The notes under the pieces: model-generated
What the model was told of the DNA's origin: nothing
Databases searched by the model: none
What the model saw: only the letters and a program-made list of their open reading frames with translations
Made by a program: the position numbers and the translations under genes
In this document: positions 44,270 through 53,383 of the stretch, one piece after another
Layout of the letters: each line of letters opens with the position of its first letter
Position numbering within the stretch: position 1 is the stretch's first letter
Source: CAZMBI01 sp964564675
GTDB lineage: Bacteria > Pseudomonadota > Alphaproteobacteria > Rickettsiales > UBA3002
Direction of reading: 5' to 3'
Assembly: GCA_964564675.1 (NCBI GenBank)
Contig: CAZMBI010000015.1
Coordinates: 1-56,055, forward strand
DNA length: 56,055 nucleotides

Positions 44270-46467
44270 TAGCCGGTTCGCCTGCGTTCTTTTTTGTGGT
44301 TGATCTGAATATCGGCCGGCATTTTACCCTTCTTAAGTGCTTTGCCGCGGCCGGATAGGCTGGGATTGGTCATAAAATAGTCATGGGCCGAGAAGCCCTG
44401 CGCGCCGCATGGCTGACGGTGATAAACGCCATGCGAGTCGAGCAGCCAGCTTTGTCGCTCATCCTTGAGGTTGGCCACCATGATCTGATCCAGAATCTGT
44501 GCATGCACGGTAGGGTTTTCGATGGGCAGCATCACTTCCACCCGATAGTCGAAATTGCGGATCATCCAGTCGGCGGAAGAGATAAATACTTTGGCGTGAT
44601 CGGAGGGCATGGCGTGGCCATTGCCGAAACAATAAATCCGTGAATGTTCTAGAAAACGCCCGACGATGCTTTTGACCCGTATGCGATCGGACAGACCTTC
44701 CACGCCGGGACGCAGCCCGCATATACCGCGCACGACGAGATCGATTTCTACGCCCGTGCGGCTGGCGGCATACAGCGCATCGATCAGGCGCGGATCGATC
44801 AGCGCGTTCATTTTCGCCCAGATCGCCGCCGGGCGCCCGGCTTTGGCGTGGGCGACTTCATCGGCAATTAACTGCAGCAGATCGGTGCGCAAATTATGCG
44901 GCGCCACGCTGAGTTTCTTGAAAAATTTCGGCTTGGCGTAACCGGTGATGTAATTGAACAGATAGGAGGCATCCTGACATAATTTGGCATCGCAGGTAAA
45001 AAATGACAGATCGGTATAAATCCTGGCCGTCATCGGGTGATAGTTGCCGGTGCCGAAGTGGGCATAAGAGACCATATGGTTGTTTTCGCGACGCACCACC
45101 AGCGACACTTTGGCGTGGGTTTTCATATCGACGAAGCCGTAGACCACCTGTACCCCGGCCTGCTCCATATCGCGTGCCCATTTGATATTGGCTTCCTCGT
45201 CAAAGCGGGCTTTCAGCTCGATCAGCGCGGTGACGGTTTTGCCGTTTTCCGCCGCTTCGATCAGCGCGCGCACGATGGGTGAATCGGAGCTGGTGCGATA
45301 CAGGGTTTGTTTGACGGAGACGACATCGGGATCGGCTGCGGCTTGATGCAGGAATTTGACAACGACATCAAAGCTTTCATACGGATGATGCACGACGATG
45401 TCTTTGGCCTTGATCGCGGCAAAGCAATCGCCGTTGAAATCATTGATGCGTTCGGGAAAGCGCGCGGTAAACGGCGTGAATTTCAGCGCGGGGCGGGCGC
45501 AGTCATATAATTCGGCGACATGGTGCATGCCGATCAGCCCGTTGACCACGTAAATATCATGATCCGAAACGGGCAGGTTGTTGCCCAGAAAGTTCAGCAG
45601 CTTGTCAGAGACCGGCGCTTTGATCTTGACGCGGACGATACGCCCGCGCCGACGCTGCTTGACGGCATCTTCGAAATGACGCACGAGGTCTTCGGCTTCT
45701 TCCTGAATGTCGAGATCGCTGTCGCGCACAACGGTGAACATGGTCGTATCGGTGCGTTCAAAGCCGGGGAATAGCAAATCAAAAAACAGGGTGATGATAT
45801 CTTCAAGCAGAATATAGCGCAGGCTGCGGCTGCGCGCACCGATGCGGGTGAAGCGCTTGAGTTTGTGCGGAATGGTAATCAGCGCCGTGTGTTTCTGGCG
45901 CTGGCTGCCACTGGTGGCCTGCAGCTCAAACAAGCAGGCGATGCTTAAGTTTGGCAGAAAGGGGAACGGATGCGCCGGATCGACCGCAATCGGGGTGAGC
46001 ACGGGAAAAATATTATTAATGAAGTGCTTGCGCAGCCAGCGCTGCTCTGATTGATCGAGCCGGTCGGGCGTGACCACCTCTACGCCTTCTTCGCGCAGCG
46101 ACTCGCGCAGATACAGCCAGCTGGCCTGCTGACCGTGGATCAGCAGTTCGGCGCGCTGGTAAATGGCATCCAACTGTTCCTGCGGTTCCAGCCCGTCAAA
46201 GCTGGGGTTGTGAATGCCATGATGGACCTGGTCTTTGAGCCCGGCTACGCGCACCATGAAAAATTCATCGAGATTGGAGGCGCAGATCGAGAGAAATTTG
46301 ACCCGCTCAAGCAGGGGCACATGCGGGTTGCAGGCTTCTTCCAGCACGCGGGTATTAAACGCGAGCCATGACAGTTCGCGGTTGATGAAGCGGCTTTCCG
46401 GCGGGTCGAAATGCTCGGCGATGGCCTCAGCCGGAAGTTCGGGATCATGCGTGCGGGGCTTGGACAT
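44269..46467 (-). CDS. ppk: Polyphosphate kinase 1
   Basis: Makes polyphosphate from ATP through a phosphohistidine. The 732 residues show the N-domain start (FINRELSWLAFNTRVLEEACNPHVPLLERVKFLSI), the head domain, and two phospholipase-D-like catalytic halves. H451 in MKTHAKVSLVV is the phosphorylated His, and H608 in FLEHSRIYCFGN is the acid/base. FISSADWMIRNFDYRVEVM is near the end. Length is close to E. coli (688) with a basic C-terminal tail. It is the first gene of the ppk-ppx operon, divergent from sixA. Confidence 0.96.
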   Translation of the reverse strand: MSKPRTHDPELPAEAIAEHFDPPESRFINRELSWLAFNTRVLEEACNPHVPLLERVKFLSICASNLDEFFMVRVAGLKDQVHHGIHNPSFDGLEPQEQLDAIYQRAELLIHGQQASWLYLRESLREEGVEVVTPDRLDQSEQRWLRKHFINNIFPVLTPIAVDPAHPFPFLPNLSIACLFELQATSGSQRQKHTALITIPHKLKRFTRIGARSRSLRYILLEDIITLFFDLLFPGFERTDTTMFTVVRDSDLDIQEEAEDLVRHFEDAVKQRRRGRIVRVKIKAPVSDKLLNFLGNNLPVSDHDIYVVNGLIGMHHVAELYDCARPALKFTPFTARFPERINDFNGDCFAAIKAKDIVVHHPYESFDVVVKFLHQAAADPDVVSVKQTLYRTSSDSPIVRALIEAAENGKTVTALIELKARFDEEANIKWARDMEQAGVQVVYGFVDMKTHAKVSLVVRRENNHMVSYAHFGTGNYHPMTARIYTDLSFFTCDAKLCQDASYLFNYITGYAKPKFFKKLSVAPHNLRTDLLQLIADEVAHAKAGRPAAIWAKMNALIDPRLIDALYAASRTGVEIDLVVRGICGLRPGVEGLSDRIRVKSIVGRFLEHSRIYCFGNGHAMPSDHAKVFISSADWMIRNFDYRVEVMLPIENPTVHAQILDQIMVANLKDERQSWLLDSHGVYHRQPCGAQGFSAHDYFMTNPSLSGRGKALKKGKMPADIQINHKKERRRTG

Positions 46468-46558
46468 GGTTTTACAACACGATAAGACTATGGTAATCAG
46501 TCATAATTACTCTAATTGACAATCATCTATTTAACCATAAGCGATTAGTCCGAACAAC

Positions 46559-47098
46559 GTGAAAACCATCCATCTTCTGCGTCATGCCAAAACCGAACAG
46601 GGCGGCCCGGCGGTCTCAGACCGCGAACGGGCGCTCACCGCGCGGGGCGAGGCCGATGCCAGGGCGCTTGGGCGCTGGCTGATGCAAACCGGGGCGCCGT
46701 TTGACCGAGTACTGACCTCGCCCTCAAAGCGCACGGTGCAGACCCTTGATATGATTAATCAGGTCTATCAGCCGCCGCTGGCCGGTGAGCCGGTCGAGGC
46801 GCTGTATCTGGCCAGCTGCGGCGAACTGATCCACCAGTTGCAGCAATTGCCCGACGCGGTCGGCAGCGCGCTGGTCGTCGGCCATAACCCTGGCATGCAT
46901 CTGTGTTGCCTGAGCCTGGCCGGAGACGGCGCGCCGGAGGCAATGGAGGCAGTGGAGCTCAGCTACGCCACGTGCGCCTTATCGCAGCTCAGCGCTGAGG
47001 TGGCGGACTGGGCGGCCATCGCGCCCGGCTGCGCTTATCTGCAGTATTACATCAACCGCCATCAGGTGGCGGCTGATTTGGGCATTTCACCCGCTTAA
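46559..47098 (+). CDS. sixA: SixA-like phosphohistidine phosphatase
   Basis: Histidine-phosphatase-fold enzyme; E. coli SixA removes phosphate from Hpt or PtsH histidines. The 179 residues have the motif LLRHAKTEQG (catalytic His 8), RVLTSPSKRTVQTLDMI and VVGHNPGMHLCCLSL (second His). This is the SixA rather than the mutase pattern. The start is GTG. Its 3' end overlaps by 12 bases the convergent receiver gene, which has a degenerate Hpt-like part. Shared function is a guess from position. Confidence 0.9.
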   Translation: MKTIHLLRHAKTEQGGPAVSDRERALTARGEADARALGRWLMQTGAPFDRVLTSPSKRTVQTLDMINQVYQPPLAGEPVEALYLASCGELIHQLQQLPDAVGSALVVGHNPGMHLCCLSLAGDGAPEAMEAVELSYATCALSQLSAEVADWAAIAPGCAYLQYYINRHQVAADLGISPA

Positions 47099-48145
47099 CC
47101 CGGCGCGCGTATGTTTGTCGATCAGCCCCAACAGCGCGCTTAGGACCTCGTCGCCGATTTCCGGCCCGCTGCCGTGGAATTCTTTCTGAAAGATCACATA
47201 CAGCGTGTCGATATGTTTGCGGATGATGGTCAGCGCCAGCGGGTCAACCGTGCGTAATGCGGCCGTGAAATCAAACAACTGCTTACTTACGGCGGTGGCA
47301 AAGTCATACCCGAAGGTGCCCGATTGCGCCTTGATGGTCAGTGCGGCCTCGCTGATCTCCTGCAGGGCCTCGGTATCCTGCGGATCGCTGCGGGCCTTGC
47401 CGTATGCCTCTTCCAGCCGCTTAATCTCTTCCTGCACCCACGACACAAAGTCCGTTTTCATATTCCAGATCACTGACTGTGCTTCGCGCACCACCGTCTC
47501 ATCGAAGATATCGGCCGCGCTGATATCCGGCCCCAGCAACTGTTTGAGCGAACGATCCGGCTTATACACGATGATTTCCTGATCGTGGATATGATAGATG
47601 GTTTTGTTGCCGCGGCGCGTGGCGTGCCGGTTTTTTTCCGCCTCCGACAAACGCCGCTTGTCGGCCTCCTGGGAAGCGGCGTGGCGGCGGCGTTCGGGGC
47701 CGATAAAATCACGCGAGATGACGAACGCGCGGGGATGATCGATCACCTGCGTGATGCGGTGGCTTAAGGTGCTGGCGGTAAAGGGTTTAACCACGAACTC
47801 GGTGACACCGGAATCGCGTGCCCGTTCGACATCGTGCTGCTCAGCGCGGGCGGTAAGCAGAATAATCGGAATATCACGCAGCGCCTCTTCTTCCATATGC
47901 CGGATATGGTGCACAAAATTGATGCTCGGCGCCGGCTCGAGCGGCCATTCGGCAATAACAAAATCGATCGCTTTGTGGCGCAGCAGCTCGATGGCTTCCA
48001 TTCCGCTGCGCGCGGTATGGATATGACGAAAGCCAAAATCCTCAAGCACATAGCGCACCAGCCGCGCAAGGCGGGTATCCGGGTCCGCGATTAACACCTC
48101 AAATTGCTGCAGGCGCCCGCGGTTGCTGTGGGCATAATGCGACAC
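47087..48145 (-). CDS. Degenerate response regulator with Hpt-like C-terminal domain
   Basis: The 352 residues start with a CheY-like receiver (~15-135): acidic D21/D23, T98 in ILLTAR and K120 in FVVKPF are kept. The phospho-acceptor position in DFVIAEWPLEP is E66 rather than Asp. A basic/charged linker (~150-180) and a mixed part (KTIYHIHDQEIIVYKPDRSL) follow. A helical C-terminal domain then resembles Hpt in EISEAALTIKAQSGTFGYDF; where Hpt has the phosphorylated His this has L269. Both classic phosphosites are thus lost, while the folds look intact. It probably serves as a constitutive or non-phosphorylated signalling scaffold. The gene lies between sixA (convergent) and hdaA (same strand, 16 bases apart). 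Confidence 0.85.
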   Translation of the reverse strand: MSHYAHSNRGRLQQFEVLIADPDTRLARLVRYVLEDFGFRHIHTARSGMEAIELLRHKAIDFVIAEWPLEPAPSINFVHHIRHMEEEALRDIPIILLTARAEQHDVERARDSGVTEFVVKPFTASTLSHRITQVIDHPRAFVISRDFIGPERRRHAASQEADKRRLSEAEKNRHATRRGNKTIYHIHDQEIIVYKPDRSLKQLLGPDISAADIFDETVVREAQSVIWNMKTDFVSWVQEEIKRLEEAYGKARSDPQDTEALQEISEAALTIKAQSGTFGYDFATAVSKQLFDFTAALRTVDPLALTIIRKHIDTLYVIFQKEFHGSGPEIGDEVLSALLGLIDKHTRAGLSG

Positions 48146-48161
48146 GATATCCTAACATATA

Positions 48162-48842
48162 CTATTTTGCTGGATTTGAGGGGAATTTTTCCAACAGGAT
48201 CTGGCGGGCGAAGGGCAGCGTTATGCGTCGCCCCTGTTGCAGAGATGCATGGTCAAGCACGCTGACCATCTGTTGCACGGCGCCCGCTGAGCGCTCGCAG
48301 TGGCGTAATAAAAACGCAATCACCTCCGGCGTCACGTTGAGTTGACGATCGGCCAGTTGTTTGACGATCAGCGCCTCCAGCAGGGTGTCGTCGGCTTCGG
48401 CGATGGCGGCATGAGGCAGGGCCTTTAACCGCGAGGCCAGATCGGGCAACGTGACCGGCCAGCGCGCCGGCGGCGTACGGCTGACCAGCAGCAGGGCTTT
48501 ATGTTCCTGCGTGACATGATTGAGCAGATGAAACAAGGCGGGCTCATCCTGCCAGTCCTGCCAGTTGCCGTCGATGGCCAGTGCCTCTGTTTCAGCGTAA
48601 AGCGTCTCCGGCCGGTCGCTCAGCGCTTGCGGAGGTATGATGCGGGCCTGTGCGTGCTGCGCCCAGATATGCGCCAGATGGCTTTTGCCGCAGGCGGGCG
48701 GCCCGCTTAACGCCATGGCCGGGTGCGACCATTGCGGCCACTGCATCAGCCAGTCATAGGCCAGCCGGTTGCACGCGCTGTGCACGAAATCGGCAGCAGA
48801 GAAGCTGGGCGGCGTTGGAAAATCAATCGCGAACTGCGTCAT
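48162..48842 (-). CDS. hdaA: HdaA, DnaA-related regulator of replication initiation
   Basis: AAA+ protein related to DnaA domain III that promotes hydrolysis of DnaA-ATP with the beta clamp. The 226 residues start MTQFAIDFPTPPSFSAADFVHSACN; FAIDFP lies near the position of the clamp-binding motif. Walker A is GPPACGKSHLAHIWA. Sensor and lid follow, and there is no DNA-binding domain IV. The length is that of Hda/HdaA. Start ATG 48842 overlaps the perM stop (ATGA); a longer start inside perM is rejected. The gene order with PerM and purMN nearby is common in alphaproteobacteria. Confidence 0.9.
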   Translation of the reverse strand: MTQFAIDFPTPPSFSAADFVHSACNRLAYDWLMQWPQWSHPAMALSGPPACGKSHLAHIWAQHAQARIIPPQALSDRPETLYAETEALAIDGNWQDWQDEPALFHLLNHVTQEHKALLLVSRTPPARWPVTLPDLASRLKALPHAAIAEADDTLLEALIVKQLADRQLNVTPEVIAFLLRHCERSAGAVQQMVSVLDHASLQQGRRITLPFARQILLEKFPSNPAK

Positions 48843-49906
48843 GCTTTGTCGTAATAATCGCTTTGGCGATATTGCTCGATGGCGAACCGGACCAGCACCC
48901 CGATGACGGCGGTGACCGGTACGGCCAGAAACACCCCGACAAATCCCAGCAGCGTGGCGCCGGCCAGCATGCCGAAAATCAGCCACAGCGGATGCAGGCC
49001 GACCTTATCCCCCACCAGTTTAGGCGTCAGGATATAGCCTTCAAGCATCTGGCCGGCCGCAAAAACGGCAAACACGGCGATGATGGCGGCAATTGAATCA
49101 AACTGCAGCATGGCCATGCCCACTGCAGCGACACCGCTTAAGAAGGTACCAAGATAGGGGATAATAATCATGAATCCGCCGAACAGCCCGATCAGAATGG
49201 CATAATCCAGCCCGATCAGACTCAGGCTGATGGCATAAAACAGGCCGAGTATCAGCATCACATTAAGCGTCCCGCGCACAAAACCGGAGATCGTATGATC
49301 GATCTTGATCACCTGCTCGCGGATAATGGGTGCGGAATCACGCGGCAGCAGCGTATCTACATAGGTCACCAGTCGGTCCCAGTCGCGCAGAAGATAAAAC
49401 GAGACCAGCGGGGTGATAACGATCAGCGACAGCAGATTAACCAGCGCGAAGCCGGACCGCAGGGCGTCGAGCGTTACTTCACGCACGGTGGTGACCATGC
49501 CGGAGGAGGCATCGGAGACCGCCTGCTTGGCCTTGGCCATTTCTTCGGGCGCAAAGTCGCCGGTTAAGCGCCGGACCTCGCTTTCCACTAGCTCGCGAAC
49601 ATCCCGCCATAAAGCGGGCAGTTCGGCGAGCAGGGAGCTGAACTGGTTATACAGCGCCGGCAGCAGCGCCACCAGAATGAGGATCATGCCGGTGAAAAAC
49701 AGGACGGTAATGATCAGCGTGGCCAGCGTGCGCGAGCACCCCCACCGTTCCAGCCGGTCGGCGGCAGGATCGAGAAAATACGCCACCAGGATACCGACGA
49801 CGAAAGGCAGCAAAATGGCTTTTACCGCGTAAATAAAGAATGCCAGCAGGGACAGGACAACAACCCAGAACACCCACTTTTTGCTGATCGTGAACGCGTC
49901 CGCCAT
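48839..49906 (-). CDS. perM: PerM/AI-2E family transporter-like membrane protein
   Basis: Multi-pass inner-membrane protein (about 8 helices) of the AI-2E/PerM family; members export or exchange small molecules or ions, and the substrate here is unknown. It starts MADAFTISKKWVFWVVVLSLLAFFIYAVKAILLPFVVGILVAYFLDPAADRLE, then shows a long periplasmic/amphipathic region (~85-165) and a helix block from ~165 to the end. I prefer ATG 49906; a TTG six codons upstream overlaps the DUF2066 gene. It sits in a minus-strand run DUF2066-perM-hdaA with 4-base overlap to hdaA. Confidence 0.88.
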   Translation of the reverse strand: MADAFTISKKWVFWVVVLSLLAFFIYAVKAILLPFVVGILVAYFLDPAADRLERWGCSRTLATLIITVLFFTGMILILVALLPALYNQFSSLLAELPALWRDVRELVESEVRRLTGDFAPEEMAKAKQAVSDASSGMVTTVREVTLDALRSGFALVNLLSLIVITPLVSFYLLRDWDRLVTYVDTLLPRDSAPIIREQVIKIDHTISGFVRGTLNVMLILGLFYAISLSLIGLDYAILIGLFGGFMIIIPYLGTFLSGVAAVGMAMLQFDSIAAIIAVFAVFAAGQMLEGYILTPKLVGDKVGLHPLWLIFGMLAGATLLGFVGVFLAVPVTAVIGVLVRFAIEQYRQSDYYDKA

Positions 49907-49910
49907 GGCA

Positions 49911-50978
49911 TTAATAGGTCGCAATTGCCCAGCGTTTGCCGCGATCGCGCACGGCCAGGCCGTTGGCCTGCATGATCCGCCGCATCATTTCCGGCGAGCT
50001 TTCTACATATAAAGTGGCTTCTGCCGAGGCGATATTGATGGTGTGAACATCCAGCCGCAGGACTTGCGGCAGTTGTTCAAGTTTGGATCTGAGGGCGACC
50101 CAGTCTTTCAGGCGGCGGAAATTCGCCTGCAGTCTCAGCTTGGTGGCCTCGGCGAGGCGACGCTCTTTTTCGCCTTCATAATGTTGCGCGATTTGCTTGA
50201 GTTCATCGACCATGGCGCGGGCGGCAGCGGGCAGGGCGCTGTCGGCGGGAGCATCGGGCGTGGCGGTTTCATAGAAATTGACCTTGCGCTTATCCAGCCC
50301 GTCAGTGCCGAGGCGGCGCAGGGTTACCCGCACGCCTGCGGGTTTCTGGTCGCGTTTGACTTCGGCCAGGGCGACCACCACCTCACGCGCACCATAGCGC
50401 TCCGCCAGATTCTGCACGTCCTCATAGCGCGAGGACAGCACAGTGGCGCTGGATACCGTCGAGACATCGGTGGGATCGCCATAAGGCATCACCAGCAGGC
50501 TTTCCCCGCGCTCAAGCGCCACGCCGTTGACGATATTACGCCAGACATTGTCTTTATCCCACAGGAGCAGCTCGGCGTTTTGATTCATCACCGGCAGCAC
50601 GAGAATCGGATTGGTGGCCTGATCGGTGGCTACCTCGTTGGATACCAGGCGCGCCACCATGTCATCGACCACGCTGACTTTATACTGGGCCAGGTAGCGG
50701 TTGCCTTCCATCTTATCCTGCAGGAGCTGATAGCCGCGGATATGGCGGTTGATCTGTGCGTCGCTCATGCTGCTGGCGATGGCGGCGGCGCGTTCGGGCT
50801 CAAATTCCAGCAGTACCAGAAAAAAGGCACGCTTCTTTGCGTAATCAATGGCTTTCTGCTGGGCATCGACAGGGTCTTCGCCGGTCACATCAGCGATAAT
50901 CTCCATCTCCCGAACATCGGCCCAGACCGGCTGGGCCAGCAGAAGGCCGCATAAAACCAACAGCGAAAGAATGCGCAT
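49911..50978 (-). CDS. DUF2066 periplasmic protein
   Basis: Exported protein of unknown role that in alpha- and gammaproteobacteria is often encoded beside purM, perM and hdaA. The 355 residues have a signal peptide (MRILSLLVLCGLLLAQPVWA) and a conserved N-half (DVREMEIIADVTGEDPVDAQQKAIDYAKKRAFFLVL, NRYLAQYKVSVVDDMVARL). A central VLPVMNQNAELLLWDKDNVWRNI matches the family. Divergent from purM, with 62 bases between starts. Confidence 0.85.
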   Translation of the reverse strand: MRILSLLVLCGLLLAQPVWADVREMEIIADVTGEDPVDAQQKAIDYAKKRAFFLVLLEFEPERAAAIASSMSDAQINRHIRGYQLLQDKMEGNRYLAQYKVSVVDDMVARLVSNEVATDQATNPILVLPVMNQNAELLLWDKDNVWRNIVNGVALERGESLLVMPYGDPTDVSTVSSATVLSSRYEDVQNLAERYGAREVVVALAEVKRDQKPAGVRVTLRRLGTDGLDKRKVNFYETATPDAPADSALPAAARAMVDELKQIAQHYEGEKERRLAEATKLRLQANFRRLKDWVALRSKLEQLPQVLRLDVHTINIASAEATLYVESSPEMMRRIMQANGLAVRDRGKRWAIATY

Positions 50979-51040
50979 GACTTGCCCTGTTCAACGAACC
51001 TTGCTAGGTGTGAGCCATAGTAGTTGGAAAGCTAGCCCAA

Positions 51041-52105
51041 GTGATTCGAAAACACAATCCTTCACTCACCTATGAAGATGCCGGGGTGGATATTGCCGCC
51101 GGCAACCGGCTGGTTGAGCGCATCAAGCCGCTTGCCGCCGCCACGGCGCGCACCGGCACGCTGGCGGGCCTTGGCGGATTTGGCGGATTATTCGATCTGA
51201 GCGCCTGCGACTATCATGATCCCGTGCTGGTAGCCGCCACCGATGGCGTAGGCACCAAGCTCAAGCTGGCCTTTGCCAGCGGTCGGCATGAAACGGTCGG
51301 CATCGATCTGGTGGCCATGTGCGTGAACGATCTCGTAGTGCAGGGGGCCGAACCGCTGTTCTTCCTTGATTATTTCGCAACCGGCGGGCTCGATGAAGCA
51401 CAGGCGGCGCAGGTGATCGGCGGGATCGCCAACGGCTGCCGGCAGGCGGGCTGCCAGCTTCTGGGCGGGGAGACCGCCGAGATGCCGGGCATGTATCAGC
51501 CCGGTGAGTATGATCTGGCCGGATTTGCCCTCGGCGCGGTCGAGCGTGAAGCGCTGCTGCCGCATCAGGCGCGCATGAAAGCGGGCGATGTGGTATTGGG
51601 GCTGGCCTCCAGCGGGCTGCATGCCAACGGGTTTTCCCTGGTGCGGCGAATAGTCGAAAGCGGCGGCCTCAGCCTCTCCGATGCGGCCCCCTTTGCCGGG
51701 CAGCCGCCGCTTTGCGAGGCCCTGCTCACGCCGACGCGGATTTATATCGCCTCCTGCCTGCCGCTGGCGCAGGCTGGGCGCTTTAAGGCGCTGGCGCACA
51801 TCACCGGCGGCGGGTTAACCGAGAATATCCCGCGTGTTTTACCTGCTGCGCTGGGCTGTCGCATCGATCTGAGCGCCTGGGCGTTGCCGCCGGTGTTTCG
51901 GTGGTTGCAGGACAGTGGCCATATCGCGCCGGCTCAGATGTTGCGCACCTTCAATTGCGGTGTCGGCATGGCGGTGATTGTGGCCGCCGAAGAAGCCGAT
52001 TCGCTGGCGTATGATTTGCAGCAGGCCGGCGAGGCGGTCTATCGGCTGGGCGAGCTGGTGCCACGCCGCGACGAGGCCGTGGAGTATCAGGGAGCGCTGG
52101 CATGA
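51041..52105 (+). CDS. purM: Phosphoribosylformylglycinamidine cyclo-ligase (AIR synthetase)
   Basis: Fifth step of purine synthesis, closing FGAM to AIR with ATP. The 354 residues show LTYEDAGVDIAAGNRLVERIK, ATDGVGTKLKLAFASGRHETVGIDLVAMCVNDLVVQGAEPLFFLDYFATG, LLGGETAEMPGMY and LAHITGGGLTENIPRVLP. The start is GTG. purN overlaps its stop by ATGA. Confidence 0.97.
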   Translation: MIRKHNPSLTYEDAGVDIAAGNRLVERIKPLAAATARTGTLAGLGGFGGLFDLSACDYHDPVLVAATDGVGTKLKLAFASGRHETVGIDLVAMCVNDLVVQGAEPLFFLDYFATGGLDEAQAAQVIGGIANGCRQAGCQLLGGETAEMPGMYQPGEYDLAGFALGAVEREALLPHQARMKAGDVVLGLASSGLHANGFSLVRRIVESGGLSLSDAAPFAGQPPLCEALLTPTRIYIASCLPLAQAGRFKALAHITGGGLTENIPRVLPAALGCRIDLSAWALPPVFRWLQDSGHIAPAQMLRTFNCGVGMAVIVAAEEADSLAYDLQQAGEAVYRLGELVPRRDEAVEYQGALA

Positions 52106-52758
52106 GCCGCCGTCGCGTGGCCGTGCTCATTTCGGGTAATGGCAGTAACCTGCAAGCCCTTATCGACGCCTGCGCCGCGCCTGATTTTCCCGCCGAGATC
52201 GTACAGGTTATCGCCAACCGCGCCGAGGCATATGGCTTGCGCCGCGCGCAGCAGGCGGGCATTTCCACGCGGGTGATTGAACATACCCGCTTCCCCGACC
52301 GCGCCGCCTTTGACGCCGCCTTGCACGAAGCGCTGCTCGCCTGTAATGCCGAACTGGTCTGCCTCGCCGGGTTTATGCGCTTGCTGACGCAGGAAATGGT
52401 TGCCCAGTGGCAGGGACGGATGGTGAATATCCACCCCTCGTTACTGCCGGCGTTCGCGGGTATTAACACCCATGCGCGGGCACTTGAGGCCGGTGTTAAA
52501 ATCACCGGGTGCACGGTGCATTTCGTGGTGCCGGAGATGGATGCTGGGCCGATTATCATCCAAGCGGCGGTGCCGGTGGCAGCTGGCGACGACAGCGAGG
52601 CACTTGGCGCGCGCGTACTGGCGCAGGAGCATCGTATCTACCCGCAGGCGCTGAAATGGCTGGCCGAAGGGCGCATCGCCATGCATGGGAACGAGGTAAG
52701 ATGGCTGGGTGGCGGGCCGAGCCCGGCGGCATGTCTGATTAATCCGCCGACGGACTAA
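52102..52758 (+). CDS. purN: Phosphoribosylglycinamide formyltransferase
   Basis: Third step of purine synthesis, using 10-formyl-THF. The 218 residues have VLISGNGSNLQALIDAC, VCLAGFMRLLTQEMV, the catalytic Asn/His in VNIHPSLLPAF, and Asp in EMDAGPIIIQAAV. The C-terminal ~20 residues beyond the family core are GP-rich and not conserved. It overlaps the convergent ndk stop by four bases. Confidence 0.96.
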   Translation: MSRRRVAVLISGNGSNLQALIDACAAPDFPAEIVQVIANRAEAYGLRRAQQAGISTRVIEHTRFPDRAAFDAALHEALLACNAELVCLAGFMRLLTQEMVAQWQGRMVNIHPSLLPAFAGINTHARALEAGVKITGCTVHFVVPEMDAGPIIIQAAVPVAAGDDSEALGARVLAQEHRIYPQALKWLAEGRIAMHGNEVRWLGGGPSPAACLINPPTD

Positions 52759-53177
52759 CCGACGATTTCAATATCACTGAAAAAGAAGCGGATTTCCTGT
52801 TGGGCATTTTCCGCGCTGTCTGATCCATGCACCGAGTTGCGCTCGATGCCTTCGGCGAACAGTTCGCGGATAGTGCCTGCTTCGGCGTTTTCGGGGTTGG
52901 TGGCGCCCATCAATTCGCGGTTTTTCGCCACGGCGTCGTCGCGTTCCAGCACTTGCACCACTACCGGGCCGGAAGTCATGAAATCGACCAGTTCGCCGTA
53001 AAACGGACGCTCTTTGTGGACGATATAAAACTGTTCGGCCTGTTTGCGGCTCAGGCGCAGCCGCTTTTGCGCGATGATGCGAAAGCCGGCCTCTTCGAAC
53101 ATGGCGTTGATTTTTCCGGTCAGGTTACGTTCGGTGGCATCGGGTTTGATGATAGACAGGGTGCGTTCGGTTGCCAT
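52755..53177 (-). CDS. ndk: Nucleoside diphosphate kinase
   Basis: Balances NTP pools by phosphate transfer through a His. The 140 residues start MATERTLSIIKPDATERNLTGKI and contain KERPFYGELVDFMTSGPVVVQVLE, MGATNPENAEAGTIRELFAEGIE and the active His in RNSVHGSDSAENA. The form is standard. The upstream gap 53178-53383 is shared with the divergent OmpA-type gene. Confidence 0.97.
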   Translation of the reverse strand: MATERTLSIIKPDATERNLTGKINAMFEEAGFRIIAQKRLRLSRKQAEQFYIVHKERPFYGELVDFMTSGPVVVQVLERDDAVAKNRELMGATNPENAEAGTIRELFAEGIERNSVHGSDSAENAQQEIRFFFSDIEIVG

Positions 53178-53383
53178 AATGAAGCCTTTTGTTGGATTAT
53201 CTGTGCGGGTTCAATGTGGCGTGGTTATACGCATAGCATGACGGGGATGCAAGCCCATTTCTCATCGGTTTAGCGAATCGGGCCTGGTGAATCGACTGTG
53301 CACAAAGCGGGCAGGCGGCTTGCTCCTGTTTGTGGCTTCGGGCTATGCTATAGTACCGTATATAGTATAATCATGGGGGACGT

